Below, in pieces: positions 8,497 to 17,620 of a stretch of DNA of 64,000 nt. Under the pieces are notes generated by a model, which saw nothing but the letters and a program-made list of their open reading frames with translations, made no database searches and was not told the DNA's origin. This stretch comes from Bacteroides zhangwenhongii (GTDB taxonomy: Bacteria > Bacteroidota > Bacteroidia > Bacteroidales > Bacteroidaceae). The stretch covers positions 930,001 through 994,000 of the forward strand of contig NZ_CP059856.1 of NCBI RefSeq assembly GCF_009193325.2, written 5' to 3'. Position numbers and translations under genes: made by a program. Positions within the stretch are counted from its first letter, which is position 1. Each line of letters begins with the position of its first letter.

Positions 8497-11400
8497 ATGA
8501 AAATATATATCATGAAAAAACTCTTATACTTTATTTTATTGGCATTTATAGTGATACGAATAGATGCGCAGGAATATCCGAAAGTTATTTTATCAGGTGA
8601 TTATCCTGATCCTACCATTATGCGGGATGGAAAGGACTATTATATGACCCATTCACCTTTTTATTATAAACCGGGATTCCTTATATGGCATTCTGTTGAC
8701 TTGATGAATTGGGAACCGGTTTCCCGGGTAATGCCGGAGTATACAGGTACGGCAATGGCACCTGATTTAATTAAGTATAAAGGTAGATATTATATTTATT
8801 ATCCCACAGATGAAACTAATTGGGTGATCTGGGCAGATGATATAAAAGGACCATGGAGCAAGCCGATCGATTTAAAAGTAAGCGGAATTGATCCGGGACA
8901 TATTGCTGATGAGAATGGTAACCGTTATTTGTATGTGAATGAGGGTGAAGTTATTCGTCTGTCTGATGATGGGCTGTCTACTGTCGGAGAGAAGAAAAAG
9001 GTTTATGACGGTTGGGTATATCCAAAGAGCTGGAATACTGAATGTATGTGTCTTGAATCCCCAAAACTGAATTATAGAAATGGATATTACTATATGACTT
9101 CTGCTCAAGGCGGAACGGCGGGACCTGCTACAAGTCATATGGTCGTTGCTGCTCGCTCAAAGAATATAATGGGACCCTGGGAGAATTCTCCTTATAATCC
9201 CATTGTCCATACCTATAGTGAAAAGGATAACTGGTGGTCGAAAGGGCATGGCACATTGATTGATGATGTGAATGGTAACTGGTGGATTGTGTACCATGGA
9301 TATGCAAAAGGATACCATACGTTGGGACGTCAGACTCTGATTGAACCTGTAGAATGGACTTCTGACGGTTGGTATCGTACTAAATCTACGGCTATTCCGA
9401 TATCTCTTTCCCCAATAATATCACATGGGATGCAATTATCGGATGATTTTCGTGGCCCGTCGTTGGGACTTCAATGGACTTTCTGGAAAGAATATGCTCC
9501 GAAATCCCTCACTTTCGATCAGAATACTCTTTGGTTGAAAGGTAAGGGAAGTACACCTGCTAATGGTCGTTTATTGTTAACTATGGTGGAGGATAAGAAT
9601 TATGAAACACAGGTAGAAGTGAACATTGGAAAGGGAAATACAGCCGGACTGGTTTTATTCTATAATGAGAAAGCCTATGTAGGCGTTGTTTCTGATGGCA
9701 AAAAGTTTACAGTTTATCGCAACGCAGAACAGAAAATAGAGTTCCCGAATGAGATTGGAACACGTTTTATCGCTAAAATTCGTAATCAGGGCAATAAAGT
9801 TTGTATACTGGTGAGCCGGGATAGCAGAGAATGGACTACACTTGCGGAAAATGTGGATGTTTCTCAAATGCATCATAACAACTATCAGGGATTCTTTGCT
9901 TTACGGATAGGTTTATTGTCAACAGGTAAGGGAAGTGTCGGATTTAAGCAATTCCGTTATAAGAACGCTATTCCACAAGAAGAGGATATGAGTGCTTACT
10001 TGATGGTTTTTCATCGGGACGAAACACATGGACTTTACATGGCTATTAGCCGTGATGGATATACATTTACGGCTTTGAACGATGCAGAACCGGTCATAGC
10101 CGGTGATACAATTGCTTATCAAAGAGGTATCCGTGACCCGCATATTTATCGTGGTCCGGATGGAGCATTTTATCTGGCGATGACAGACTTGCATGTTTTT
10201 GCTAAAAGAGATGGTTATCGGGAGACAGAGTGGGAACGTGACCGTAACATGTATGGTTGGGGGAATAACTATGGTTTAGTCTTGATGAAATCCTGGGATT
10301 TAATGAATTGGAAACGTGCGAATATCCGTTTTGACAAACTAACGGCAGGATTGAGTGAGATAGGCTGTGCCTGGGCTCCGGAAGTGACTTATGATGACAA
10401 GAAAGGTAAGTTGATGATTTATTATACAATGCGTTTCAGGAACGAACCCAACAAACTATACTATGTATATGTGAATGATGATTTTGATACCATTGAAAGC
10501 CTGCCGGAGATTTTATTTGAATATCCTAATGAACGTGTATCGGCTATTGACGGAGACATTACGAAAGTGGGAGATAAGTATCATTTATTTTATGTTGCTC
10601 ATGACGGGCCGGCCGGAATTAAACAAGCAGTTTCCGATCGCGTAAATGGAGGATATGAGTATGATCCCCGTTGGTACGATTTTGAACCAAAAGCTTGTGA
10701 GGCCCCCACTGTATGGAAACGTATCGGTGAAGATAAATGGGTGTTGATGTACGATGTATATAGTGTGACTCCTCATAATTTCGGCTTTATTGAGACTTCG
10801 GATTTTGTGAACTTTGAGAATCTGGGACGTTTCAATGAAGGAGTGATGAAAACTACCAATTATACTGCCCCTAAACACGGTGCTGTGATTCATCTGACTG
10901 CGGATGAGGCTAATAAACTTGAAGAATATTGGCTGAAGAATAAAAGAAAGTATGTTTCGACTGCGTCTATACAGAAGAATCCGGTGATTCCCGGTTACTA
11001 TGCGGACCCGGAAGTCATGTATTCTGAAAAGACAAAGAAATATTATATTTATCCGACTTGTGATGGAATTCCTGCCTGGGGAAGTACATTGTTTAAGGCA
11101 TTCTCGTCGGATGATTTGGTGAATTGGAAAGAAGAGGGCGTTATATTGGACTTGAAAAATGTATCCTGGGCAAAGAAAAATGCGTGGGCTCCTAGCATCA
11201 TAGAGAAGAAACAGGCTGACGGGAGCTATAAGTATTACTATTACTTCACTGCTGAAAGACAAATAGGAGTAGCGGTTTCCGACAGTCCGACCGGACCTTT
11301 TATCGACTCCGGTAAACCTTTAATTGGACAGGGATTGCCCGGGGGAATGACTAGAGGGCAGAATATCGACCCAGATGTATTTACCGATCCGGTCAGTTGC

Positions 11401-11877
11401 AAGACGTATCTGTATTGGGGAAATTATTATATGGCTGTATGTGAATTGAATGATGATATGGTATCGATAAGACCGAATACGACTCGTATTCTGATTAATA
11501 ATGATACTCATTATAGTGAAGCTGCCCATATCTTTTACAGAGATGGTTACTATTATTTCACATGGTCCAAAAATGATACGAGAAGTGCAGACTATGAAGT
11601 GCGTTATGTACGTTCCAAATCCCCTGTGGAACCGATTAATCCTGCTGATAGCCAAATTGTTATTTGTAAGAAACCGGATCAGGGAATTTATGCCACCGGT
11701 CATCATTCAGTGGTGCAAGTACCCGGTAAGGATGAATGGTATATCGTATATCACCGTTTTAAATTTCCGGATGCGGTGACTATGGGAAAGAATGCGGGGT
11801 ATCACCGTGAAGTTTGCATTGATAAACTGGAATTTAATGAAAATGGAACGATAAAAGAAATAGTTCCGAGTTTATGA
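8497..11877 (+). CDS. Secreted protein with three GH43-like five-bladed beta-propeller domains
   Basis: The protein has 1126 residues from the first ATG, or 1121 from the ATG at 8512, which gives a cleaner signal peptide (MKKLLYFILLAF, cut near DAQ). Domain 1 (about 27-300) is GH43-like with candidate triad Asp38 (YPDPT), Asp132 (GIDPGH) and Glu187 (CLESPKL). A beta-sandwich of the GH43 C-terminal type follows (about 310-495). Domain 2 (about 500-825) is a second propeller with Asp547 (IRDPH), Asp685 (IDGDI) and Glu735 (CEAPT). Domain 3 (about 850-1126) is a third with Asp837 (YADPE), Asp958 (NIDPD) and Glu1008 (YSEAA). All three triads look intact, so three activities, probably on arabinose or xylose side chains, are possible. 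Its stop overlaps the GH51 start by 4 bp, indicating translational coupling. Confidence 0.88.
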   Translation: MKIYIMKKLLYFILLAFIVIRIDAQEYPKVILSGDYPDPTIMRDGKDYYMTHSPFYYKPGFLIWHSVDLMNWEPVSRVMPEYTGTAMAPDLIKYKGRYYIYYPTDETNWVIWADDIKGPWSKPIDLKVSGIDPGHIADENGNRYLYVNEGEVIRLSDDGLSTVGEKKKVYDGWVYPKSWNTECMCLESPKLNYRNGYYYMTSAQGGTAGPATSHMVVAARSKNIMGPWENSPYNPIVHTYSEKDNWWSKGHGTLIDDVNGNWWIVYHGYAKGYHTLGRQTLIEPVEWTSDGWYRTKSTAIPISLSPIISHGMQLSDDFRGPSLGLQWTFWKEYAPKSLTFDQNTLWLKGKGSTPANGRLLLTMVEDKNYETQVEVNIGKGNTAGLVLFYNEKAYVGVVSDGKKFTVYRNAEQKIEFPNEIGTRFIAKIRNQGNKVCILVSRDSREWTTLAENVDVSQMHHNNYQGFFALRIGLLSTGKGSVGFKQFRYKNAIPQEEDMSAYLMVFHRDETHGLYMAISRDGYTFTALNDAEPVIAGDTIAYQRGIRDPHIYRGPDGAFYLAMTDLHVFAKRDGYRETEWERDRNMYGWGNNYGLVLMKSWDLMNWKRANIRFDKLTAGLSEIGCAWAPEVTYDDKKGKLMIYYTMRFRNEPNKLYYVYVNDDFDTIESLPEILFEYPNERVSAIDGDITKVGDKYHLFYVAHDGPAGIKQAVSDRVNGGYEYDPRWYDFEPKACEAPTVWKRIGEDKWVLMYDVYSVTPHNFGFIETSDFVNFENLGRFNEGVMKTTNYTAPKHGAVIHLTADEANKLEEYWLKNKRKYVSTASIQKNPVIPGYYADPEVMYSEKTKKYYIYPTCDGIPAWGSTLFKAFSSDDLVNWKEEGVILDLKNVSWAKKNAWAPSIIEKKQADGSYKYYYYFTAERQIGVAVSDSPTGPFIDSGKPLIGQGLPGGMTRGQNIDPDVFTDPVSCKTYLYWGNYYMAVCELNDDMVSIRPNTTRILINNDTHYSEAAHIFYRDGYYYFTWSKNDTRSADYEVRYVRSKSPVEPINPADSQIVICKKPDQGIYATGHHSVVQVPGKDEWYIVYHRFKFPDAVTMGKNAGYHREVCIDKLEFNENGTIKEIVPSL

Positions 11878-14408
11878 TTTTAATTATGAAGATTGGGATG
11901 AATATACATAAGATAATAGGAATGATAAGCTTGCTGGCTTGTGTTCAGACATTGTATGCTAGTACTGATAAAACACAAAACCAACCGGATTCGGTTTATA
12001 TTTTTCCATATCCTACGTTGAATGACGCAGGTCGGAGAGGAATGCAGTTTGTGTGGAGTTCGGATGGGGAAAAATGGCAGAATATAGCAGACGGGCAGGT
12101 TTTTGTGAAATGTGACTTTGGTCCTTGGAAGAGAATGTATAAGCCCTATTTAACACAGAGCCGGGTAGATGGGAGTTGGCATTGCTATTGGGACTTGACT
12201 CCTGATGGAGAAGCAATGGCTTACGTATCCTCTCCTGATTTGATGAGATGGAAACCGCAACATTTTTTCATGACATCGGAAAAAGGGCAATATGCAGTAG
12301 CTGATTGTAATAAACCGATAAGGAAAACTGTCTGGATAGGAGGTAAACAAGTAGATGGTTGGGCCTTGAAAGTTGCGTATGAACAGATTGTCGCAATGAA
12401 TCGTTATGGGGATCATCGGGCATATAGACAGGCATTAAGGGAAGAACGTACTGTGGATGATAAAAAGCGTTTTGCCGGATTGAAGCCGGTAACAGCTCAT
12501 ATCAAGGTAGAAAGAGAGCTGACGAAACCTATTAGTGAGCATCTGATAGGAGTGTTTTTTGAAGACTTGAATTATGCAGCAGACGGTGGGCTTTATGCGG
12601 AACTGATTCAGAATCGTGATTTCGAATATTCTTCCAAAGATGGGAATAAGGATAAAAATTGGAATAGTACCTATGCGTGGGGCATACAGGGGGATGGAAT
12701 AACATTCACTATTGGCACTGATCAGCCGGTTCATGTAAATAATCCGCATTATGCTATATTGGATGTTCACGCACCGGGATCTGCCTTTATGAATGCCGGT
12801 TTTGGTGGTATTGTTGCTAAAAAAGGAGAAAAATATGATTTTTCCATGTTTTCAAAAGTATTAGGTGGAGGAAAAGGAGGAAAAACCCTTGTTCAGTTGG
12901 TAACTAAAGAGGGAAAAGAGATTGCAAGAACAGTCATGAAGCTTTCTTCCAAGGATTGGAAAAAGCAGAGTATTACATTGACAGCAACCGAAGATGCTGA
13001 TAGTACGATATTAGTTCTTTCTCCTCAAACAGTAGGGTGTTATGCTTTGGATATGATTTCTTTGTTTCCGCAAAAAACATTTAAGGGGCATAAGAATGGG
13101 CTTCGTGCAGATTTGGCACAAGCAATAGCAGATATCCATCCTCGTTTTGTTCGTTTTCCGGGTGGTTGTCTGGCGCATGGTGACGGAGTGGATAATATTT
13201 ATAACTGGAAAGAAACAATCGGACCGTTGGAAGCTCGCAAACCGGCACCTAATATTTGGCGATATCATCAGACACGTGGTTTGGGATATTTTGAATATTT
13301 CCAATTTTGTGAAGATATAAATGCAGAGCCGCTTCCTGTGGTGGCGGCTGGTGTCCCATGTCAGAACTCTGGAATAAATGGACCTAGTCATCATTCTACA
13401 AATATCATAACTGCCAACGGACAACAAGGGGGCATTCCAATGAAAGAAATGGGACAGTATATTCAGGATGTACTGGATTTGATAGAATATGCTAATGGCG
13501 ATGCAAAGAAAACTGTATGGGGTAAAGAACGTGCGAAAGCAGGACATCCGGCACCTTTTAACCTGAAATATTTGGGAGTGGGCAATGAGGATATGATAAG
13601 CGATGTTTTTAAAGAACGCTTCACAATGATTTATAATGCAGTAAAAGAAAAGTACCCGGATATTATTGTGATAGGAACCACCGGTCCGTTTAGTGAGGGA
13701 ACTGATTATGAAGAAGGTTGGGCATTTGCTGATGAATTGGGAATCCCCATGGTTGATGAACATAATTATAATACACCGGGTTGGTTCATTCATAATCAAA
13801 ACTATTATGATCATTATGACCGTGATAAATCGAAAGTTTATTTAGGAGAATATGCAGCGCATTTACCGGGACGTCCGAGTAATATTGAGACAGCTTTGGC
13901 AGCAGCTTTATTCCTTACTTCTGTAGAACGAAACGGGGATGTGGTAGCCATGACTTCGTATGCGCCTCTTCTAGCCAAAGAAGGATGTATTCAATGGAAT
14001 CCTGATTTGATTTATTTCAATAACAAGGAAGTGAAACCAACCGTAGATTATTACGTACAGCAGATGTATGGACAGAATGCCGGTAATGAATATATTTCTG
14101 CTGAAGTTTTATTGGATAATAATCAGATATCCGTAAAAAAACGTATTGGGACATCAGTTGTACGTGATGGAAAAACTGGAGATTTAATTGTGAAACTGGT
14201 AAATATGCTTCCTGTTTGTGTAAATGCACATTTGGAGATTCCTTCATTGAAAGGTATAAACGCTATTGTAACTAAAACACTGCTAATGGGAAATCCTGTT
14301 GATGTAGATGTTGTTCCTGTATCGGAAACAATAGGCATAAGTGATAAGTTTCCTTATGAATTACCTGCATATTCATTCACTGTACTTAGAATCCAAGCAT
14401 CTAAGTAG
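11874..14408 (+). CDS. GH51 alpha-L-arabinofuranosidase with N-terminal extension
   Basis: An 844-residue protein; the annotated ATG overlaps the preceding TGA as ATGA. ATGs at 11886 and 11898 are alternative starts that would tighten the signal peptide (cut near TLYAS). Residues about 40-200 are an extra domain with propeller-like strands (SSPDLMRWKP, WHCYWDLTPDG) of uncertain function. From residue 203 the GH51 catalytic domain runs: ISEHLIGVFFEDLNYAADGG, VRFPGGC, then acid/base Glu572 in GVGNED and nucleophile Glu659 in YLGEYAAH, and a C-terminal beta domain. The spacing and sequence resemble the plant/eukaryote-like GH51 branch. GH51 removes terminal alpha-L-arabinofuranose, consistent with the GH43 partner immediately upstream. 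Last gene of segment A. Confidence 0.92.
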   Translation: MILIMKIGMNIHKIIGMISLLACVQTLYASTDKTQNQPDSVYIFPYPTLNDAGRRGMQFVWSSDGEKWQNIADGQVFVKCDFGPWKRMYKPYLTQSRVDGSWHCYWDLTPDGEAMAYVSSPDLMRWKPQHFFMTSEKGQYAVADCNKPIRKTVWIGGKQVDGWALKVAYEQIVAMNRYGDHRAYRQALREERTVDDKKRFAGLKPVTAHIKVERELTKPISEHLIGVFFEDLNYAADGGLYAELIQNRDFEYSSKDGNKDKNWNSTYAWGIQGDGITFTIGTDQPVHVNNPHYAILDVHAPGSAFMNAGFGGIVAKKGEKYDFSMFSKVLGGGKGGKTLVQLVTKEGKEIARTVMKLSSKDWKKQSITLTATEDADSTILVLSPQTVGCYALDMISLFPQKTFKGHKNGLRADLAQAIADIHPRFVRFPGGCLAHGDGVDNIYNWKETIGPLEARKPAPNIWRYHQTRGLGYFEYFQFCEDINAEPLPVVAAGVPCQNSGINGPSHHSTNIITANGQQGGIPMKEMGQYIQDVLDLIEYANGDAKKTVWGKERAKAGHPAPFNLKYLGVGNEDMISDVFKERFTMIYNAVKEKYPDIIVIGTTGPFSEGTDYEEGWAFADELGIPMVDEHNYNTPGWFIHNQNYYDHYDRDKSKVYLGEYAAHLPGRPSNIETALAAALFLTSVERNGDVVAMTSYAPLLAKEGCIQWNPDLIYFNNKEVKPTVDYYVQQMYGQNAGNEYISAEVLLDNNQISVKKRIGTSVVRDGKTGDLIVKLVNMLPVCVNAHLEIPSLKGINAIVTKTLLMGNPVDVDVVPVSETIGISDKFPYELPAYSFTVLRIQASK

Positions 14409-14463
14409 ACAATAAAATAATAAGGGGTTGAATAGGTTTCTATATTTCAGTTCCCCCTAAGAT

Positions 14464-14540
14464 AACGATTGCTTCCCCGTAGACAAACCAGAGTTCCTCC
14501 ATAGGGGAAACAATAGTTTGCTTACGGGGAAGCAATCGTT
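14464..14540. repeat. Large nested inverted repeat between convergent genes
   Basis: The left arm (14464-14488) and right arm (14516-14540) are reverse complements over 25 bp except for two adjacent swapped bases; the outer 18 bp (AACGATTGCTTCCCCGTA) match perfectly. The 27-base loop itself contains a weaker inverted repeat (GTTCCTCC / GGGGAAAC). It lies between the ends of the GH51 gene (+) and uxuA (-) and may end transcription from both sides, but no T tract follows. A small mobile-element remnant is the alternative. Confidence 0.75.
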
Positions 14541-14554
14541 ACATTACGGGATGA

Positions 14555-15742
14555 TTAAAATCTCATCTGACGTCCTTTCTCATCATCCACCACAGCCATC
14601 ATTCCTTCTACTTGTGCAAGAGCCAGCATACGTCCGTGGAAAGAATATCCCGGGTTGTAGCCTTTATCTTCATCTCCCAGCATCATTCGTCCGTGGTCTA
14701 CACGCATCGGTAATCCCGGATTCTCATTTTCGAAGATACGGATAAGGTCAATCAGATGTCCTTTTCCCGTAAGATGGGAGCTTTCAATAAAGTTTCCACC
14801 TTGCATGGCAGCTGTGCTACGCAGATGTACGAAATGAGTTCTTTTTGCAAATTTCTTAGCCAACTCACGTGTATCGTTATGTTCGCCTGCACTCAAAGAG
14901 CCTGCACAGAAAGTCAATCCGTTATGAGGATTATCTACGGCATTCAGAAACCATTCAATATCATTTTCATTGGTAACGATACGTGGTAAACCTAATACCT
15001 GAAATGGAGGGTCATCGGGATGTACGCACATATTAACTCCATATTCTTCGCATACGGGCATGATGGCAGATAAGAAGTAGCGCATATTCTCACGCAAAGT
15101 ATCCCGGTCTATATCTTTGTACAGGGCGAGTAACCGCTTGAAGATGGCAACCGGATTTTTATCTCCTTCCTTGATATTACCGTTGACAAAACCTTGTGTC
15201 TTGACAATGATTGTATCAATCAGGGCATCTTTCTCTTCTTCTGTGATAACCTTATCCAATTCGGCAACTTTCTGAAGTTCTTCTTCAGTATAATCCTTTT
15301 CAGCTCCTTCACGTTCCAGGATTCGGATGTCGAAATAAGCGAAACGGATACGGTCGTAATATAGGGAACTGGTACCATCCGGCCAAGGGTGTTGCAAGTC
15401 TGTACGTATCCAGTCAATAACGGGCATGAAGTTGTAACATACTGTCTTTATGCCGCATTTGCCCAAATTGGCAAGGCTTATTTTGTAGTTTTCAATTAAC
15501 TGTTCACGTTCCGCTCCTGCGTATTTGATTGCTTCGCATACAGGAAGACTTTCCACTACCGACCAATGTAAACCATAAGATTCGATGTATGATTTCAAAT
15601 CGTTAATAGCTTCTACTGTCCATATTTCACCATTCGGTACATCATGCAGGGCAGTGACAATCCCTTCTACCCCTATTTGTCGGAGCATCGGCAAGGTTAT
15701 CTTATCCTTTTTGCCGAACCATCTCCAAGTCTTTTCCATCAT
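14555..15742 (-). CDS. uxuA: Mannonate dehydratase
   Basis: A 395-residue cytoplasmic protein matching UxuA (EC 4.2.1.8) throughout: MEKTWRWFGKKDKITL at the start, IRQ-type VEGIVTALHDVP, CYNFMPVIDWIRTDL, the region MCVHPDDPPFQVLGLPRI, then TFCAGSLSAGEHND and HFVHLRS. It dehydrates D-mannonate to 2-keto-3-deoxy-D-gluconate with a divalent metal held by His/Cys/Asp residues. Length is normal. It is the second gene of a two-gene operon, 35 bp after the SDR gene that would make mannonate from fructuronate. Its presence within a PUL points to glucuronate as an end product of glycan breakdown. I see no uxaC or KDG kinase here; they must lie elsewhere. Confidence 0.96.
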   Translation of the reverse strand: MMEKTWRWFGKKDKITLPMLRQIGVEGIVTALHDVPNGEIWTVEAINDLKSYIESYGLHWSVVESLPVCEAIKYAGAEREQLIENYKISLANLGKCGIKTVCYNFMPVIDWIRTDLQHPWPDGTSSLYYDRIRFAYFDIRILEREGAEKDYTEEELQKVAELDKVITEEEKDALIDTIIVKTQGFVNGNIKEGDKNPVAIFKRLLALYKDIDRDTLRENMRYFLSAIMPVCEEYGVNMCVHPDDPPFQVLGLPRIVTNENDIEWFLNAVDNPHNGLTFCAGSLSAGEHNDTRELAKKFAKRTHFVHLRSTAAMQGGNFIESSHLTGKGHLIDLIRIFENENPGLPMRVDHGRMMLGDEDKGYNPGYSFHGRMLALAQVEGMMAVVDDEKGRQMRF

Positions 15743-15777
15743 AGTCTTTCTCTTTATAACAGGCTATTATTTATTGC

Positions 15778-16605
15778 TTAAACTCCGCTGAATGCACTGA
15801 AACCACCATCAATAGGTAACATTGCTCCGGTTACGAAGCTAGCGGCTTCACTACATAGGAAATGCACCGCACCATTCAACTCTTTAATATCACCAAAACG
15901 TTTCATTGGAGTTTTAGCCAATACTTTCTTGCTTCTATCTGTCAATGAACCATCCGGGTTGATGAGTACACGACGGTTTTGGTCGCCGATGAAGAAGCCC
16001 GGTGCAATAGCGTTTACACGGATACCATCCCCGTATTTAAGTGCCATTTCGCTTGCCAGCCATTGAGTGAAATTGGCTACGGCAGTTTTTGCAGCCGAAT
16101 ATCCTGGTACACGGGTGATAGCGCTGTATGCTGCCATTGAGGATACATTAATGATACATCCTTTGCCTTGTTTTGCCATTACTTTACCGAATATCATAGA
16201 CGGATAGACTGTCCCATTCATATTCAGATTAGTCACTTTTTCCCAGCAAGAGATATCCATATCATAGAAGTGCTGATCCGGCTCAAGAGTAGCTCCCGGC
16301 ATATTGCCACCGGCAATGTTCAATAGAATATCGATCTGTCCCCATTTGGCTACGATTTCTTTGGCTACTTTCTCCAGGCTGGCGATGTCAAGTACATTAC
16401 CGATGATACCGATTACATCGTCACCGTATTGCTTAAGTTCAGCCACACGGTTGTCCAGTTGCTCCTGACGAATGTCAATAGCTACTACTTTTGCTCCCTG
16501 CTGTACAAAGTGTTGGGCAATATTTCCGCCCAGTACACCACCTGCTCCGGTAATAACAGCAACTTTACCGGCAATACTAAATAATTCGTTCATGGTTTCT
16601 ATCAA
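15778..16605 (-). CDS. SDR-family D-mannonate oxidoreductase (fructuronate reductase) candidate
   Basis: A 275-residue classical short-chain dehydrogenase. It has the Rossmann motif TGAGGVLGGNIA near residues 20-31, the NIAGG segment, INVSSMAAYS with the catalytic Ser, YSAAK with Tyr/Lys, and IDGGFSAFSGV at the end. The long loop with LEPDQHFYDMD and the RRVLINPDGSLTDRS segment are typical of the SDR D-mannonate oxidoreductase type, which replaces the longer UxuB of enterobacteria. It would reduce D-fructuronate to D-mannonate. The start may be the ATG at 16605 or the one at 16593 (MNELFSIAGK). First gene of the operon with uxuA; a -7 promoter element lies just upstream. A different sugar-acid specificity cannot be excluded. 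Confidence 0.85.
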   Translation of the reverse strand: MIETMNELFSIAGKVAVITGAGGVLGGNIAQHFVQQGAKVVAIDIRQEQLDNRVAELKQYGDDVIGIIGNVLDIASLEKVAKEIVAKWGQIDILLNIAGGNMPGATLEPDQHFYDMDISCWEKVTNLNMNGTVYPSMIFGKVMAKQGKGCIINVSSMAAYSAITRVPGYSAAKTAVANFTQWLASEMALKYGDGIRVNAIAPGFFIGDQNRRVLINPDGSLTDRSKKVLAKTPMKRFGDIKELNGAVHFLCSEAASFVTGAMLPIDGGFSAFSGV

Positions 16606-16624
16606 ATGTTTTTATGAATGGATG

Positions 16625-16632
16625 CAAAAATA
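16625..16632 (-). promoter_or_regulatory. Bacteroides -7 element for the SDR-uxuA operon
   Basis: On the minus strand this reads TATTTTTG, a match to the Bacteroides -7 consensus TAnnTTTG, about 20 bp before the SDR start codon. No clear -33 element is seen. It forms a divergent promoter region with the element at 16681. Confidence 0.5.
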
Positions 16633-16680
16633 GCGGGTTTTTATACATGCTATGATGCGCATTTTTGCAAGATATTTACC

Positions 16681-16688
16681 TATCTTTG
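16681..16688 (+). promoter_or_regulatory. Bacteroides -7 element for the araC-type gene
   Basis: TATCTTTG, a perfect match to TAnnTTTG. A ribosome-binding site AAAGGAG (16703-16709) and an ATG at 16714 follow, which together decide the start of the regulator gene. An upstream ATG at 16618 lies before this promoter and is therefore not used from it. Confidence 0.65.
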
Positions 16689-16713
16689 CAAAAGCAGTTT
16701 AGAAAGGAGATTT

Positions 16714-17595
16714 ATGAAGAAGATAATGAATGAGAAGTTGACTATTACGACTTCCAATCCCATCCGTGCCCGCTTTTATGAATATCCACGTTTCACGTAT
16801 CCGTGGCATTTTCATAGTGAGTATGAAATTATTTATGTGGAGAAGGGAGAGGGGGATTGTCTGGTGGGTGACAGCATTATCGCCTATTCAAAAGGTGATT
16901 TGATTCTTTTCGGTTCCGAACTGCCTCATAGTATGCAAAGCCCGCCGGACGACGGGGAAGAATCTGATAATGAAGAAAAATCCGAACTGAAAGTAAAAGG
17001 AGTCAATATTCAGTTTGAGAAAGATTTTATGCATTATTCTATTTCTCAATATTCCCAGTTTATTCCTATCAGGAATTTATTGGAGGATGCTTGCAGAGGA
17101 ATAAAATTCACAATTACCCGTTCGGGGAAAATCATTAAGTTATTGAAACAGATTCCTTCTGCTAAAGGAGCAGATCAAATTATCCTGTTGCTTTCACTTC
17201 TACAGATGATGGCTATCAGCAATCATAAGAAATATCTGACTACTTCTCATTATACTCCGTCCCCTTCGATTATGCGTAATGAAAGAATGGAAAAGGTGAT
17301 TGCCTATTTGAATAAACATTATACCGAGTCTATCGGTCTGGATGAAATTGCTTCTTATACAGCGATGAACCCTACTGCTTTCTGCCGATACTTTAAAGAA
17401 AACACAGGAAAGACATTCAAAGAGTATGTGCTTGATATGCGTATCGGATATGCTTGTAAACTATTAAATAGTAGTATGATGAATATATCTCAAATCAGTG
17501 CTACTTGCGGATTTGAATCACCTGTACATTTTAACCGCATTTTTAAAAGGGTGACAGGAATGACGCCGACTTTATATAGAGAGCAGATGGAATAA
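16714..17595 (+). CDS. AraC-family transcriptional regulator with N-terminal cupin
   Basis: A 293-residue protein from the ATG at 16714, chosen because AAAGGAG sits 4 bases upstream and a -7 promoter element lies at 16681-16688; the frame is open further 5' to 16618. Residues about 10-120 form a cupin sensor (YPWHFHSEYEIIYVEKGEG, GDLILFGSELPH). The last 100 residues carry two helix-turn-helix motifs (IGLDEIASYTAMNPTAFCRY, ISQISATCGFESPVHFNRIF). It is divergent from the mannonate operon, so it most likely senses a sugar or uronate and controls those genes and perhaps the PUL. The acidic loop DDGEESDNEEKSE in the cupin is unusual. Confidence 0.9.
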   Translation: MKKIMNEKLTITTSNPIRARFYEYPRFTYPWHFHSEYEIIYVEKGEGDCLVGDSIIAYSKGDLILFGSELPHSMQSPPDDGEESDNEEKSELKVKGVNIQFEKDFMHYSISQYSQFIPIRNLLEDACRGIKFTITRSGKIIKLLKQIPSAKGADQIILLLSLLQMMAISNHKKYLTTSHYTPSPSIMRNERMEKVIAYLNKHYTESIGLDEIASYTAMNPTAFCRYFKENTGKTFKEYVLDMRIGYACKLLNSSMMNISQISATCGFESPVHFNRIFKRVTGMTPTLYREQME

Positions 17596-17620
17596 TATCA
17601 AAGTTCAGACGATATTTTTC

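Noticed and set aside
10585..11262. 225-codon antisense frame inside the triple GH43 gene
   Set aside because: It is fully within a well-supported gene and has no recognisable motif or promoter.
13011..13814. 267-codon antisense frame inside GH51
   Set aside because: Same reason; cysteine- and isoleucine-rich translation typical of antisense shadows.
16618..16713. Upstream extension of the AraC gene to the ATG at 16618
   Set aside because: The -7 element at 16681 and RBS at 16703 place the start at 16714.
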